From Polytrichum commune (Eukaryota > Streptophyta > Polytrichopsida > Polytrichales > Polytrichaceae), in assembly GCA_950295325.1 (NCBI GenBank), contig OX485807.1, positions 11,187,001 through 11,251,000 on the forward strand: a DNA stretch of 64,000 nt, given 5' to 3'. Under the pieces are notes generated by a model that was not told where the DNA came from, did no database searches, and saw nothing but the letters and a program-made list of their open reading frames with translations. This document shows, in pieces, positions 1-10,350 of this stretch (its first letter is position 1; every line of letters begins with the position of its first letter). The position numbers and the translations under genes are program-made.

Positions 1-1489
1 GGATGAGCTAAAAGTAAGTGGGGTTGACAATATTTGTAAACTTGTTCACTAAAAAAGTTACCATAGTGACATAAAATACCATATGACACTCAATACAATA
101 TTTAGTGTGACTTACTATTTGAACTTCCACAATGACTATAGCTACTTATTGGAGATCTCAATTTTTACTAACAAAGGTCAAATTGGTTGTTATAGAACAC
201 TCACATCTTCACTTGGTAGAAGCTTACATCAACATTAAAAAGTTATATCACTGTGTTAGTCCAAATAGTAAGTGACACAAAATACCATAAATGGTGCACC
301 TGAACTAACCATGAAAACTTCTCCCCCATGCGGTCATGAGGCACGAATGCTCGAAGCCATAGTGACAAAACCATCACCTCACCTAGACTCTCAAACTTTG
401 ACCCTTTCATTCATTGATTTGGAGGTGTTGTTAAACTAGCATTGGCTTTATTGCTTTATCTTATGACACTTCATTCCATGCATTATTTGTCAAATTGTTC
501 CAAAATGCACCCGGCCACCATTGGGGGAGTTTTGCAATCACGACGAGCAACCATACTCAAGATGGTGGTGCCACATGTGCCTTAACTTGGCTATTATTCC
601 AACGGCAAAGATTAATAGGGTGTCAACTAAAGATTCTCTTTCTTCACATATTCCAATCCCATTGTAAAATATAATATCTTTCTGGTGTCAATTCTTAAGC
701 ACAAACCTCTTCATATACCACTTAAATTGGTATAAGGGGAGACAACGATCACATAAGGTCCACAATACTGCCTCGTGATTAATTTGTATGTTTCGAAGCA
801 TGGATTTATTATTTTAATAACATGTTGGTGGTATGCATCAGAATAGATTCTTGGACCTTCAGTCTCCATCTTGGGTCTTGTGGACCTTGGAATTGCTGAT
901 GCCAAATCATGACAACTCTGGAAACTGCAAGAATGATGCCCGATTCCAAATATCGAATTGGACCATTTTCCAGTCAACGACCCAACAATTTAGAGCCCCT
1001 ATTAACCGAAGTTCCTTCTGGAGGTTCATTATTTCATGAGGGAATATTTAGTGGAATCTTTTTGTGTTATGTTTTCAAGAAGTAGAGTTTTGAGTAAATG
1101 TGAACAGTAGACTTGTCCAACATTATTATTGCATCTGAGAGTAATTCTTGAACAGTGGAGACATGCACATTGCCAAACAAAATTATTTGGGGGAAGAAAC
1201 GTGAAGAATGTGATGAAAATCCCAATGACATATATTTTGAGAAACAATGTGCTCAATAATCCTTCCAAATGTGTTTTTTTGTCACAAAAACAAATAATGC
1301 ATTGCAATGTGAATGAATTGAAGCGTGCTACGCCAAGAGATGAAGTCCACATTTAGGGTTAGTATATGTCATTTTTCTCAAAAGGGCCGTTGATAGAATG
1401 CGCATATAATTTCATTATGTCCAGAACTCACGCAGTTAATTTATATATTCTAAATTGACTCAAAACATCAAATTGATGCAAATTTTGGA
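1..1489. other. Intergenic, no gene recognised
   Basis: AT-rich sequence with only short frames. A small inverted repeat lies at about 105-275: GTGACTTACTATTTG on the left and its complement CAAATAGTAAGTGAC on the right, so a MITE remnant is possible. Homology to arm B of the inverted duplication begins near 1490. Confidence 0.5.
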
Positions 1490-1952
1490 AGGTTTTATTG
1501 AGCTGTTGTATCGATTTCAATGTGCTGCGCTTGATGATTTTGCTTATCCCATTGCGTACAATCCTAACCTTCAGATTTTTCAGTGGCAGCCGGAAGCAAT
1601 AGCAATCCATTGAAATGTAAAAATGCTTGGAACCTCTGCCGGAGTCTCCGGCTGTAGCTTCGGTAGTACATTAAAAGTAGAGATCATTGATTCAAACCCG
1701 AACACTAGTAAAAAAACAAAAAATCGGTTGGTGTGATGTAGCATAATTTGTCTTGAGCGGGTGAGTTGTGCACGATCTCCAAATTTCATGCAGGTTTCGA
1801 ATTCAAAGAGTATCCTCACACAATCTGAAGAAAAATGGCGTAATGGCAACACTCATCAAGAATACCTAATTGATTTCCACCGCTCTCTTGATTCTTCTGG
1901 GAGAAGACTCCAGTGTGCATGCTTCCTGAACATGCACATTCAATCGATACAG

Positions 1953-1962
1953 CTAAATAAAG
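1953..1962 (+). promoter_or_regulatory. Degenerate TATA position of P1 gene, arm A
   Basis: CTAAATAAAG occupies the place where arm B has CTATATAAAG (18191-18200, minus). The surrounding 80 bases, including the CATGCACATT just upstream, are conserved between the arms. The arm A box is weaker, so this copy may be less active. Inferred from position and conservation. Confidence 0.5.
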
Positions 1963-2191
1963 ACAGCGGTAGGCTCTTCTTGCCAGAGTCGAAGTTTTCT
2001 AATCCTGGTGATCACGATTCCCATAGGTTCCGATCTCCATCTGTCTACGCGTGTCTTTCTCGCAAGGCTAATTTCGCTTTCTTTTAATATGCTGATTGAA
2101 TATGCCGTCACAGTCTCTGTTATAATTTCTGTTTGTGAGCTGATGAAAACTGATTGTTCGTTGCATGTGAAGGTTCAGCTCATCGATCATC

Positions 2192-2515
2192 ATGGTTCAA
2201 TTGCTGCAATCGGTGCTCCGCCTCATGTTACTCCATCTCTTGGGGATTGTCTCTCTCTTGATCACCCGGACGGACGGTCGCGTCATGGAGACGATGCAGA
2301 CCACAGATTTGGGGCTGGTAGGAGCAGGACTAGTTGAACTTAAGTCCAGCTCGGAAAGACGCCGGCCACTCACACTCTGCTGTCTCATTGCTGATTACCA
2401 ATGCGTTCCTACAACCGAATTTCCCTTGCCTGCTCCTTGCGCCGTTTACGGTTCAAGCGGCGACGGAATTCGTGATGTTGACACAGATGCAGGGCGAGGA
2501 AGATTTGTTGGATAG
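2192..2515 (+). CDS. P1-A: predicted secreted peptide precursor, unknown family (first exon or whole frame)
   Basis: 107 codons from an ATG in the context ATCATCATGG. The N-terminus is a good signal peptide: a short polar start, then a hydrophobic stretch around residues 8-23 (LRLMLLHLLGIVSLLIT). Downstream are a conserved SERRRPLTLCC segment at about residues 54-64 and a CC-x(4)-Y-x-C motif (CCLIADYQC). The counterpart P1-B at 17608-17934 (minus) keeps the signal peptide, the ERRRPLTLCC core and CCPIGDYQC. The frame ends at a TAG directly before a second cysteine-bearing frame (2516-2680) that is also conserved in arm B, so an intron may join them. A shared GT after the TGC of the motif and a shared AG just before 2516 would join in phase, but the donor is weak. 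I do not recognise the family. Confidence 0.6.
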   Translation: MVQLLQSVLRLMLLHLLGIVSLLITRTDGRVMETMQTTDLGLVGAGLVELKSSSERRRPLTLCCLIADYQCVPTTEFPLPAPCAVYGSSGDGIRDVDTDAGRGRFVG

Positions 2516-2680
2516 TTGCCGGCCTTGAATATCTGTTGCCCTCCTGGTCTATACATCTGCGTTAAGAGAAATTCAAATGGAACATCTCGCTTGTCTGCCA
2601 GTAGTGCCGCTGCAAATGACCATAATGTGGAGGGCACAGAGGGACCCGGAGGAATCAAGTGGCCCGGTGGCCGTAAGTAA
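2516..2680 (+). CDS. P1-A candidate second exon with repeated CC-x(4)-Y-x-C motif
   Basis: A 54-codon frame with no start of its own, beginning LPALNICCPPGLYIC and ending KWPGGRK-stop. The arm B equivalent (17453-17620, minus) has 55 codons. They differ by about 13 substitutions and one whole-codon indel, and both cysteine groups, the GPGG and the KWPGGR tail are kept. NICCPPGLYIC resembles TLCCPIGDYQC of the first P1 frame, which suggests an internal motif repeat on this strand. A GTAAGT donor-like sequence overlaps the stop (from 2673), so the exon could also continue by splicing. The opposite strand is also open here, which weakens the call. Confidence 0.45.
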   Translation: MPALNICCPPGLYICVKRNSNGTSRLSASSAAANDHNVEGTEGPGGIKWPGGRK

Positions 2681-3595
2681 ACGTGGAGAATAGCATAAGA
2701 TGTGTTGAGAAAAGTCTTGTAAACATCTGGTTTTAATTCAAGAAAGTTCACGCGCGCACGAGCAAGGTATATCCGTCAAAGCGGTTGGATGCACACGCTC
2801 GCCCGCTCGCAGCGTTCCTTTCTTTCTCTTAGACTCTGTGAGACGAATGCAAGCAGATTTCTTGGAAGTCGACTTGCATGTTGCAAGCTGTACGTGTACA
2901 TGCACATGTTTTTAAACATTTATCTCAATACAATGGAAACTCCTTTCAAGTATGTGAGGGCCGGTCTTGATGAAAAGTATGGATGTAATTGTGAAAGCCT
3001 CACTTCAGTTTCCTTGTCTGCGCTTGTTTTCGATCGATTGTACTAGCCTTATGTGGGGAGACTTGGCCGGCCTTGTACAGTGGCATACAAGCACAAAAAA
3101 TTCATCTGTATGATCAAGGAACGTGTATGCTGTAGGTGCACACATGCCATTCTTCGATCCTATGCTGTACTCCTACATGTTGCAGACACTCTCTGACCCT
3201 GATACATGAAACTAAAAGGTGCTTTTCAAATAGTGAATCAAGCAGCAAGCTCTGCTAATCTCGACGACTAAGGCAACCAGCAGAGTTTCAGTGCAGAAAC
3301 CAATCACGTCCCATCTGGTTATGGGTTGTTTGCAAAAACAGATTTTTGCGAAACATGCATCACGACCCCACTGTCGAGATCTGCCAGGGTCCTTTTGACC
3401 ACATGCGTAGAGGCTACTCACTTGCCGAGACTGCTTGCGAATATCGAAAGGACCAAACGAATCTATACGCGCATGGTAATTACTGTTGCCTCGGTGATCG
3501 AATGGTGATGTTTACATTCGCAGAAATAGCGTTGGCACTTAGTAGGTTATGGTGAAGCTATATCGGTGTTCCTGAATTTCTGGAAGCTACTCATC

Positions 3596-3919
3596 ATGTT
3601 ACTGCAGCTTGTGGGAAGTGTGTCTCTTTTCCTGAGCATGCAGGGGGAATTAGGTCCAGCGGTTTGGGACCCTGCTGGTGGCAACTGGATGATCACTACC
3701 AGGAGGATCATCCGCATGCACTCTCCGGCTGCGGAAGAAACAATCCAGACAACAGATGAGGGGGCCAATGTTCCGCAGTATCAGAGGAGTTCATTCGTCA
3801 TGGTGTGGCCTCCCGTTAGCTTGAGCGCAGTACAAAACCTAGCTCTAAAAGCGTGGCAGAGACGCTTAGGAATTAGCCTTGCTGTTGCAACTGCAGATTT
3901 TCATGATGAAATGACGTGA
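3596..3919 (+). CDS. P2-A: predicted small secreted protein, paralogous signal peptide to P1
   Basis: 107 codons from the first ATG in frame; the open frame begins further upstream without an ATG. The start MLLQLVGSVSLFLS is a short hydrophobic signal-like segment. It resembles the P1 signal peptide (MLLHLLGIVSLLL) and the P2-B one (MLLHLVGSVSLLLS). Further on, ELGPAVW and EETIQTT are shared with P2-B; ETMQTTD also occurs in P1-A. P2 lacks the cysteine motif of P1. The C-terminal half (from about residue 60) is not open in arm B, where a stop interrupts it. Function unknown; a peptide precursor or a decaying paralogue of P1 are both possible. Confidence 0.45.
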   Translation: MLLQLVGSVSLFLSMQGELGPAVWDPAGGNWMITTRRIIRMHSPAAEETIQTTDEGANVPQYQRSSFVMVWPPVSLSAVQNLALKAWQRRLGISLAVATADFHDEMT

Positions 3920-4369
3920 ATACATTTCAGAGACCTATTTTTCATGCATGTAAGATTGGCGCTTCAGCAAACTTCTTTATTTGGGTCCCAAATTGAAACC
4001 CGTTTCATTAGCAAGTCTAGTACAACCGAGTATCCTTATTCCAAGCCAAAAAGATCTAGCATCAACAGAAGGAAAAGGACAGATCCACGCCATGACAAAA
4101 ATATCCATAATATTCGTGGCAACATGGCTCAAACACAAAAAATTCCCTCATTCTATTAGTGCAAAGGAGAAGATCGTCCTCTTGAAGAAGGTTGCTGGTC
4201 TCTCGAATCTGTGCACAGCACAACCAGCAGCCGCCCTCCACTACTCGAACTCGTGTAACCATCGCATTCAGTAGATGCTTGAGAAAAAATGGGAAGACTG
4301 TAACTATCAATGTGAATACACAACTTCTTGTATATTGTTCTGTTGAGATACCTGATGCACTTGTCTACC

Positions 4370-5286
4370 CTAACCCCTACTTTTCTGGCGTTTTGCCTCA
4401 AGCTGACGCCCAAACGCCTCAATCTCCTCCTTGGTGTACGAGATTTCTGGGAAATTCGTGAGCGCGACAGCACGGGTTTTGTAGAAAATCGCAGCTTTGT
4501 CGAAACACTTCCCCGCCTCCACTTTGTCTTCGAACAACCCAAGGTGAATATTCACCTTGCGGTTCGTGTCCAAATCCCTGTAACAGAACTTCGCCATGTA
4601 CTTTGCCGAGTTTGTCCTGGGGCCGCTGACACCCCGCTTGTCGACCTTCCCTCGCACAAAACCCACTGAGTAGGAAGCCCTAAGGCGCCGGATGTACTCT
4701 TCGATCGGCTCAGTGCTGCACTCCTTCATCTCCTCTATGTCGGGTGCGTAGGTGCTGAGCGGGAAGTTGAGCAGGCACGGCCCCGTCCCGTCCAACCCTT
4801 GGTATCGGCCCAGCTTGATGCAGACCTTGTCGCGGATCTGGGCCGCTTCTTCTTGAGAATCATACATGCCCAGGTACCACTGCCCACCGGTGCGTTTCCT
4901 CCGTTTCGGAATCACGGCATTATTTCGCGGATCCCGCTTTTTCTTTGAGTCCCAGACAAATGCCTCCCAAAACTTGTTTTGCGTGTTGAATGAAACGCCT
5001 TGGAAACCCCATGACTGAATTTGGCTCGGAAACCCCATGACTGTCTCATCTGGTGATTCTGCAAGGAACTCTTCTCCAAATTAACCTCTTGTGGGGCAGG
5101 TTTCTCTAACTTGTCTGCACCACCACTCTCCTCAGCAGAAGCCAGGTCAAGATGTATACCATGAACTTGGTTAATCTTCGTTTGTGAATGTAGGGTCTGA
5201 TGATCTGTGTGCGACAGGACAAGGCTCTGGCTTTCAAGGATCAATGTTAATGGGCCACCATTTGAAGGTCGAATTGGATCGGCCAT
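4370..5286 (-). pseudogene. AP2-A: divergent double-AP2-domain gene, frame broken
   Basis: Homologue of AP2-B (13632-15572). The start matches AP2-B: an ATGGCCG in the same good context at 5286-5284, giving an N-terminal MADP...NGGPLTL segment. The frame then runs into a 26-bp direct duplication (5002-5017 and 5028-5043 on the plus strand). This shifts it out of phase with the AP2 region, which is open from an ATG at 5038 to the stop at 4370 (222 aa). Both AP2-like repeats remain in that part: the first with WYLGMYDSQEEAAQIRDK and LLNFPLSTY, the second with RGVSG, IHLGLFEDKVEAGKCFDKAA and LTNFPEISY. Relative to AP2-B the intron and about 60 codons of linker are missing. The 222-aa part could still be translated alone, so loss of function is likely but not certain. 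Confidence 0.7.
5002..5043. repeat. 26-bp tandem duplication inside AP2-A
   Basis: GGAAACCCCATGACTG occurs at 5002-5017 and again at 5028-5043, an offset of 26 bases. Since 26 is not a multiple of three, the duplication puts the N-terminal frame and the AP2 frame out of phase. With a single unit the two frames would be continuous. Confidence 0.85.
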
Positions 5287-5521
5287 CTTGGCTTGCATCC
5301 GAACTGCATGAGGTGATTGGGCAGGCCTCTTCCAATTTCTCCTGATTGAGACCATGACTGAATGGGATTCTCTGAGTGACCTTTACAGGAGCTGGTCGAT
5401 GAAGAATGGAGGTAGACTTGCAGATCTGGCATGAGCCACAACACAAGCAATATGAGAACTTCTGTGGACAACCGCGAAGGAGAATGCGCACAAAACACGG
5501 ATAAACATGAGATGATGGCAC

Positions 5522-6334
5522 GGTTAATTCCTACAGGTGGTGATCACATGGATCCTTCAAGCTCCTGTTAATGTTTCCCCACCAAAAGGTCTCCCTTCAC
5601 TAGGAGAAAGGAGCTTGGAGAGACTCCGGTCCAAATAAATTAGAAAGAAAAGCAAAACATTTAGAAATCACACGTGATTCCAGCAGATTCTTAGGAACTC
5701 CACAACAACATAAGTTGCCTTACAGTTCCAGAACATCAAGCTCCAGGTACCAGAACCCCAGGCCACCAATACAAAAAGTAAGAGCTCAAAGGCTAACACT
5801 GCCCTCCAATACCAAAAGTAACCCTAACAAACAAACCACAAGAGAAGGTGATAGAAGCTCTTGCAACTCCTGAACGTCAACCTGGAAAACGGTGCTCTTA
5901 CCACCACCTCTGCACAAAGTGAAGTCATAAAATGAAGCTCTGCGAAGCACGAGCCTCTCCACTATTACAAAAACCTACAAGTGTACTAACAACAGACCAA
6001 ACAAAAGAAACATTAGGTGATTTGCAGACCTCCACAACATCAAGCTCCTACCCCATCTACTATCCGGACCACTTACAAGTGAAGTCGACACAACCGTGTC
6101 TCGATCCCACAATAGTATGGAAACTTAAGCTGGATTACCAACAAAGATTGCACAAGAGAAGGGGACGCATGCAATTAGCCCTCCAATTGCAGCATAAAAT
6201 CAAGCTTCTACAGCCCCAGATCACCAAGAGAGAGACCTCTCTGGAGCTTCGACGACAACCGAGTGGCCACTCTGCAATTTATAGGAAGCCTGAGCCGGCG
6301 CTGCTGTAATGGAGCCCGTACCTCGGCAGGTGGG
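5522..6334. other. Non-coding region upstream of AP2-A
   Basis: A/C-rich sequence with recurring words such as CAACATCAAGCTCC and ACCAGAACCCCAGG. There is no convincing gene. The open frame at 5932-6309 has no match in arm B and no recognisable domain. Confidence 0.4.
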
Positions 6335-6665
6335 AGGAAGGGTGGATGAAGCTCATCAGCGTGGATGACTTTCACATTATTCCGTTCGATTATTCTGGAT
6401 GTATTTCTGCCACACCTCAGGGAGTTGAGAGGAAGTGTGAATGGTGTTCATCGATGTGGATGAATTCACATCGCTCCTTCGGATGTAATTTTGTCACATC
6501 CTTGGCAAGTGAGAAAGGAGAGTGGATGACTTTCATCATTCTGGATGAGTTTCACATCTTGGGGCACCTCAGGAGTCCGGAGGTGTGGATGAAGTTCGTT
6601 GAGATTGATTACTTGCACATCCATCAGATGGATGTATTTCCCCCACTTTGTTGGTTTGTCATCAT
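6335..6665. repeat. Degenerate tandem repeat upstream of AP2-A
   Basis: Four or so imperfect units built from GTGGATGAAGTTCATC-like and GTGGATGACTTTCACAT-like words alternate with CTCAGG/GGAGTTG spacers. The same kind of array, inverted, lies at 12180-12600 upstream of AP2-B. The words are partly palindromic (GGATGAA...TTCATCC). Retention upstream of both copies could reflect a regulatory role or simply shared origin. Confidence 0.6.
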
Positions 6666-7225
6666 TCAAGCCGCCTGAGAGAGCCAACCCCTTAGTACTA
6701 CTTGTGTTTCCTTCTTGCATGAGTCCGAAGTTCCCTTGTTTGTTTTTTTGATTCACTTTTGCTAGCTTGTAATTTACAACTATGTATTAAATTTAATGTT
6801 GGAGATTGAAGATATAGAAGTTAAATGGGTGAGTCATAACATCATTTCTGCTAGGCACGTAAACACATTCCAAAGTTTATATGACTGTTTGTGAAGTTAC
6901 ATTGGGTGGGAGTTGAGCTTGTTGTTTTTGGAGTCAATATGAATGTCTTACAATTTTTGAATTTTTTTTGATAATTTTTTTTTTTATTGATTTTGGAAAG
7001 TGCACTTTATGTGTATATTTGTTAAAAACTTGTGAGAATTTTTTTTACTAAGCTCATGTACCTTACCAACTTCATTTCTATCAATATGACATGCTTTCTC
7101 TTCTTGTTCTTTCTAAACTTTTGTAGGAATATATAAATATGTTTATGAAACGTACAGTCATTTTGAGTTATTTGATAAAATATGGGATTTAAAACTTGAC
7201 ATGGTAGTGTTGTGCATAAAGAAAC

Positions 7226-7350
7226 ACCACTAAAATATTGTATTCAATGTCATCAATTCTATTTGTCTTGCTCAGCACTAATCGTAAACCGCTCATGTAG
7301 TGTCACCAACACTAGATGTTAATCCAACATTATTCATCATTCCTCGTACA
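7226..7350 (+). mobile_element. MITE remnant, TGTCACCAA family
   Basis: Shares ordered words TCAATTCTATTTGTCTTGCTC, TAGTGTCACCAACACTAGAT and AACATTATTCATCATTCC with 35471-35605 (same strand) and, inverted, with 62800-62927. Three diverged copies in one window indicate a dispersed element; no coding capacity. Confidence 0.6.
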
Positions 7351-9091
7351 AACGTTTGGTCACTATAAGGGTATAATTTAGTGAACTCAAACTTGCTCAT
7401 TCCAAGTAAATTTGAAGCACCTTTTCCTTTCCAAGATCCCTAGGGTCATGTTGTGTTACTGTAGAGGGCCATGTGGTTCAACACTTGGATTGCTTAGTTG
7501 TAGTTTCCACATGGGAATTTGTATTTATTTATTTATTTATTTATCACAACATACTTTTTAGAGTTAATGGATGTCACAGGTATACATAGAAGGCCACTTT
7601 GAAATACAATTCAAATATGAAATCACATTTTTATTCTTTAAAATACGTGCTATATAGAAAATTTTGAGTCCCAAGTGGAAATAGTAGGTGCCCATAATTG
7701 ATCATAGATGGTGCTTGAAGCAACGACTCGATGATATGAAAGCAATCCTATGAGTTCAGTGGCTCACAGTTCCAGTACCTCTTGGCATTATCCCAGTCCC
7801 CAACATCACTAAGACTTCATTTGTGTTGTTTATTAAGCAAACCAAGGCATTAATAAATGCCTAGGTAGACTTCACAACAATAATTTGAACCATCTATATT
7901 TGAGTGGTATGTGGTTAGGTATGAATCTAGGAATTGGCAATAAAAAGATACGTATTTGAAACAGATTGGACTCCATGCTCAAAATAGGTTGACCATTTTA
8001 GGTTCAACAATCAACATGATTGGGGGGACCCATATGATCAATTTAATAAGCATGAGAATTTATACTTTGAGAATGAATAATATAATCTTATGAGGCCTAA
8101 AGATTGTGAGGCAAATGGCTACATGCGCATCATGATTTGGATATGCTAATCGGCTTGCATTGATTGCATGTTTCATATCCTAAGAGAAGTGGGTGCAAAG
8201 AGGAAAGTAGTATCCATCTAAGGCACGTCTACCTTAAGGATCTGACTTGGAAGTAGTATTATAATAAGAGTCTATGAAGTTTTGGCATTTGCCAAGTTGG
8301 GACACATGACGAGTGGTGTTTCCTAACATGGCCATTTCACATAGCATTTGATGAATGATCTCCTTCTAAATTGATGTGTTTAGTAGGTCTAAATTCTTTG
8401 AACCCAATTCATCTTGCACCCATTGACTTCTAAGTTTGGACGCGAAGGGCCAACTGATTTCTTTCTTGGTATGTAAATTTAATGTAGTTTTTGAAAAATT
8501 GATGTGAATAAATTCATCTAACGAATGTTATGAGATTACCCAAAATATCAACATGTTATCAAGGGCACCAAAGAACCGAGCTTGTAATTCATAAATGAGG
8601 ATAATGAGCATCATGCATTGAGATGAACACAAGTGGGACAAAGTTGAATGGCCAAGGCTAGACACCCTTGACCCATCTCTTCGAGCTGGCCCCTCACCAA
8701 CATTATTGATGTGAAGGGGGTCTAGTAAAAACAAGCCCCCATAAACTTGTGGTTGATTCATCTCAAGTGGATCTCTTTATACTAATTTGGGACTTTTGAT
8801 GTTAATTTTGAGATCAAATTGTCTTATAGAAAATATCACATGTTATAATATAAGTGCTTACATTTTCACCTTAAGTAATGTTGGTGGGACCCTAACTCAA
8901 ACTGGTGGGTGTCTAGCTTAGTTGCCATTTGCTAATAAGCGATCTGGAATAATAATAAAAGTGTTCCACAGTAAATTTCAATATACATGCAAACTAGGAA
9001 AAGAGATTGTGTTTTAGAAAAAATAAAATGCAACACGATTTCACGTCATAACATTTTAAAGTCATGCAAGAGGCCCTCTCTTTGCCATAAC

Positions 9092-9495
9092 TACACTAAA
9101 TAGGTAGATTAGTGTTAGATGAAGATTAGTGTTAGAGCCAATAGTTACCCAAAACACTAAATGTCACTTGACATTACAATTAGTGTTACAATTTCCTTTG
9201 TCTTTATTTTGCATTGTCAAAGTTGAGTTCCATTAAGTTTAAATTTTGTAATATCAAATTCCTAGCATATTACATTTTCTATGAGGCTCACATATTCTAC
9301 CTCCAATTCTTCATTTGAAGATCTACAAAAAATGTCATCTAACACTAAATGCGCTTTTGTAAATATTCAAAGTTACTAATTGGTACAAATAGTGTTAGAG
9401 TTGACATTTAGTGTTCTAACACTATGAATACAATTGACATTTAGCGTTTTCGTCGACTATTAGTGTTTCCAACACTAATCTACCTATTTAGTGTA
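9092..9495. mobile_element. MITE with TACACTAAATAGG termini
   Basis: The terminal inverted repeats are almost perfect over about 28 bases: TACACTAAATAGGTAGATTA on the left and its complement ending TTTAGTGTA on the right. The element is about 404 bp, AT-rich and has no open frame. TA at each end could be the target duplication. Confidence 0.8.
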
Positions 9496-9667
9496 GCAAA
9501 GAGGTTTTTCATGCAAATGGGAATAGACATGTGGCATGTATTGCATATCACCATGTTCATACTCTTAATGTCGCACCCGTAGATAACAATGCAGCATGAG
9601 GCCTACCACAAATCATACTTATTCTCGGACACAAATTATCACTGCCATTGGGAGCTTAGTGAAGGTC

Positions 9668-9937
9668 CTCGGGGGGTTCACTGGCGAAAAATCGTAGAAC
9701 AACGTGTGCTAAAAAATACGGTCTAATATATTCATTGTAGATAAATTTTGTAAAAAACTTACATATAATATAGGGGGTTTTTAAATATTGAAAAAGGATT
9801 ACATGTAAAATACCATCACACCTTTATTTTGAGAAATACCATACCTTATAATCTTTTCTGCAAGGTAAATAGCCCCCCAATAAATAGGTCCCAAACGCAC
9901 GTGTATGCAAAATATAGGAGGGAGTGAACCCCCCGAG
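9668..9937. mobile_element. hAT-like MITE, short copy, with 8-bp target duplication
   Basis: Ends CTCGGGGGGTTCACT and its complement. The 8-bp sequence TGAAGGTC flanks it on both sides (9660-9667 and 9938-9945). Internal sequence matches the inverted ends of the longer copy at 45659-46288. 270 bp, no coding capacity. An 8-bp duplication is the hAT signature, so this is probably a non-autonomous hAT element. Confidence 0.85.
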
Positions 9938-10092
9938 TGAAGGTCTGTGGAAAAATGTTGGATCGACATGACCATCCATGGAATCTGAATCACCAACATT
10001 GTGCCATAATCGATGCACTTGTTTTGATTGTTTGAGGAGTCACACAAGAATAAACTTCAAAAAGATCAATGTGAACTCGTGACAATGCCTCT

Positions 10093-10350
10093 ATGGCCTT
10101 ATCAACTAAAATGAGCCAATTGGGCCGTTACGAGATAATCCTTTTGTCACAATTGATGAGATCTTCCATATTACAATTGATTATTTGCATGGTTTTATAA
10201 ACATGTGTGGGTGTATTGGAATGGTTAAGTTGTATTTTAAGAACCCTCAATGGGTATTATCTCGTACCAACTAGCAATCATTACGTTCCCATCACGTTCC
10301 CTACATTAAATTGAGCAGACCAATTGACTCATTTTAGTTGATAAGGCCAT
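10093..10350. mobile_element. MITE with ATGGCCTTATCAACTAAAATGA termini
   Basis: The left end ATGGCCTTATCAACTAAAAT continuing through ATGAGCCAATTGG is mirrored on the right as CCAATTGACTCATTTTAG followed by TTGATAAGGCCAT. The inverted repeats are about 30 bases with one mismatch. 258 bp, non-coding. No second copy seen in the window. Confidence 0.75.

Larger units (their letters stand above)
1490..6735 (+). repeat. Arm A of a large inverted duplication
   Basis: Read forward, this stretch matches the reverse complement of about 12100-18640 in the same order: a stub resembling 'LDG/LDD..PI' coding sequence near 1500-1600, the P1 peptide gene with its promoter, a conserved non-coding block near 2950-3050, the P2 peptide gene, the AP2-like gene on the opposite strand, and a degenerate tandem repeat near 6335-6665. 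Identity is uneven, with many small indels, so the duplication is old. The inner edge is near 6720, where the 'gagagccaacccc...cttcttgcatga' similarity ends. Arm ends are estimates by eye. Confidence 0.85.

Noticed and set aside
1680-1710. GATTCAAACCCGAAC as a tRNA T-arm
   Set aside because: No acceptor stem, D-arm or anticodon arm can be placed around it.
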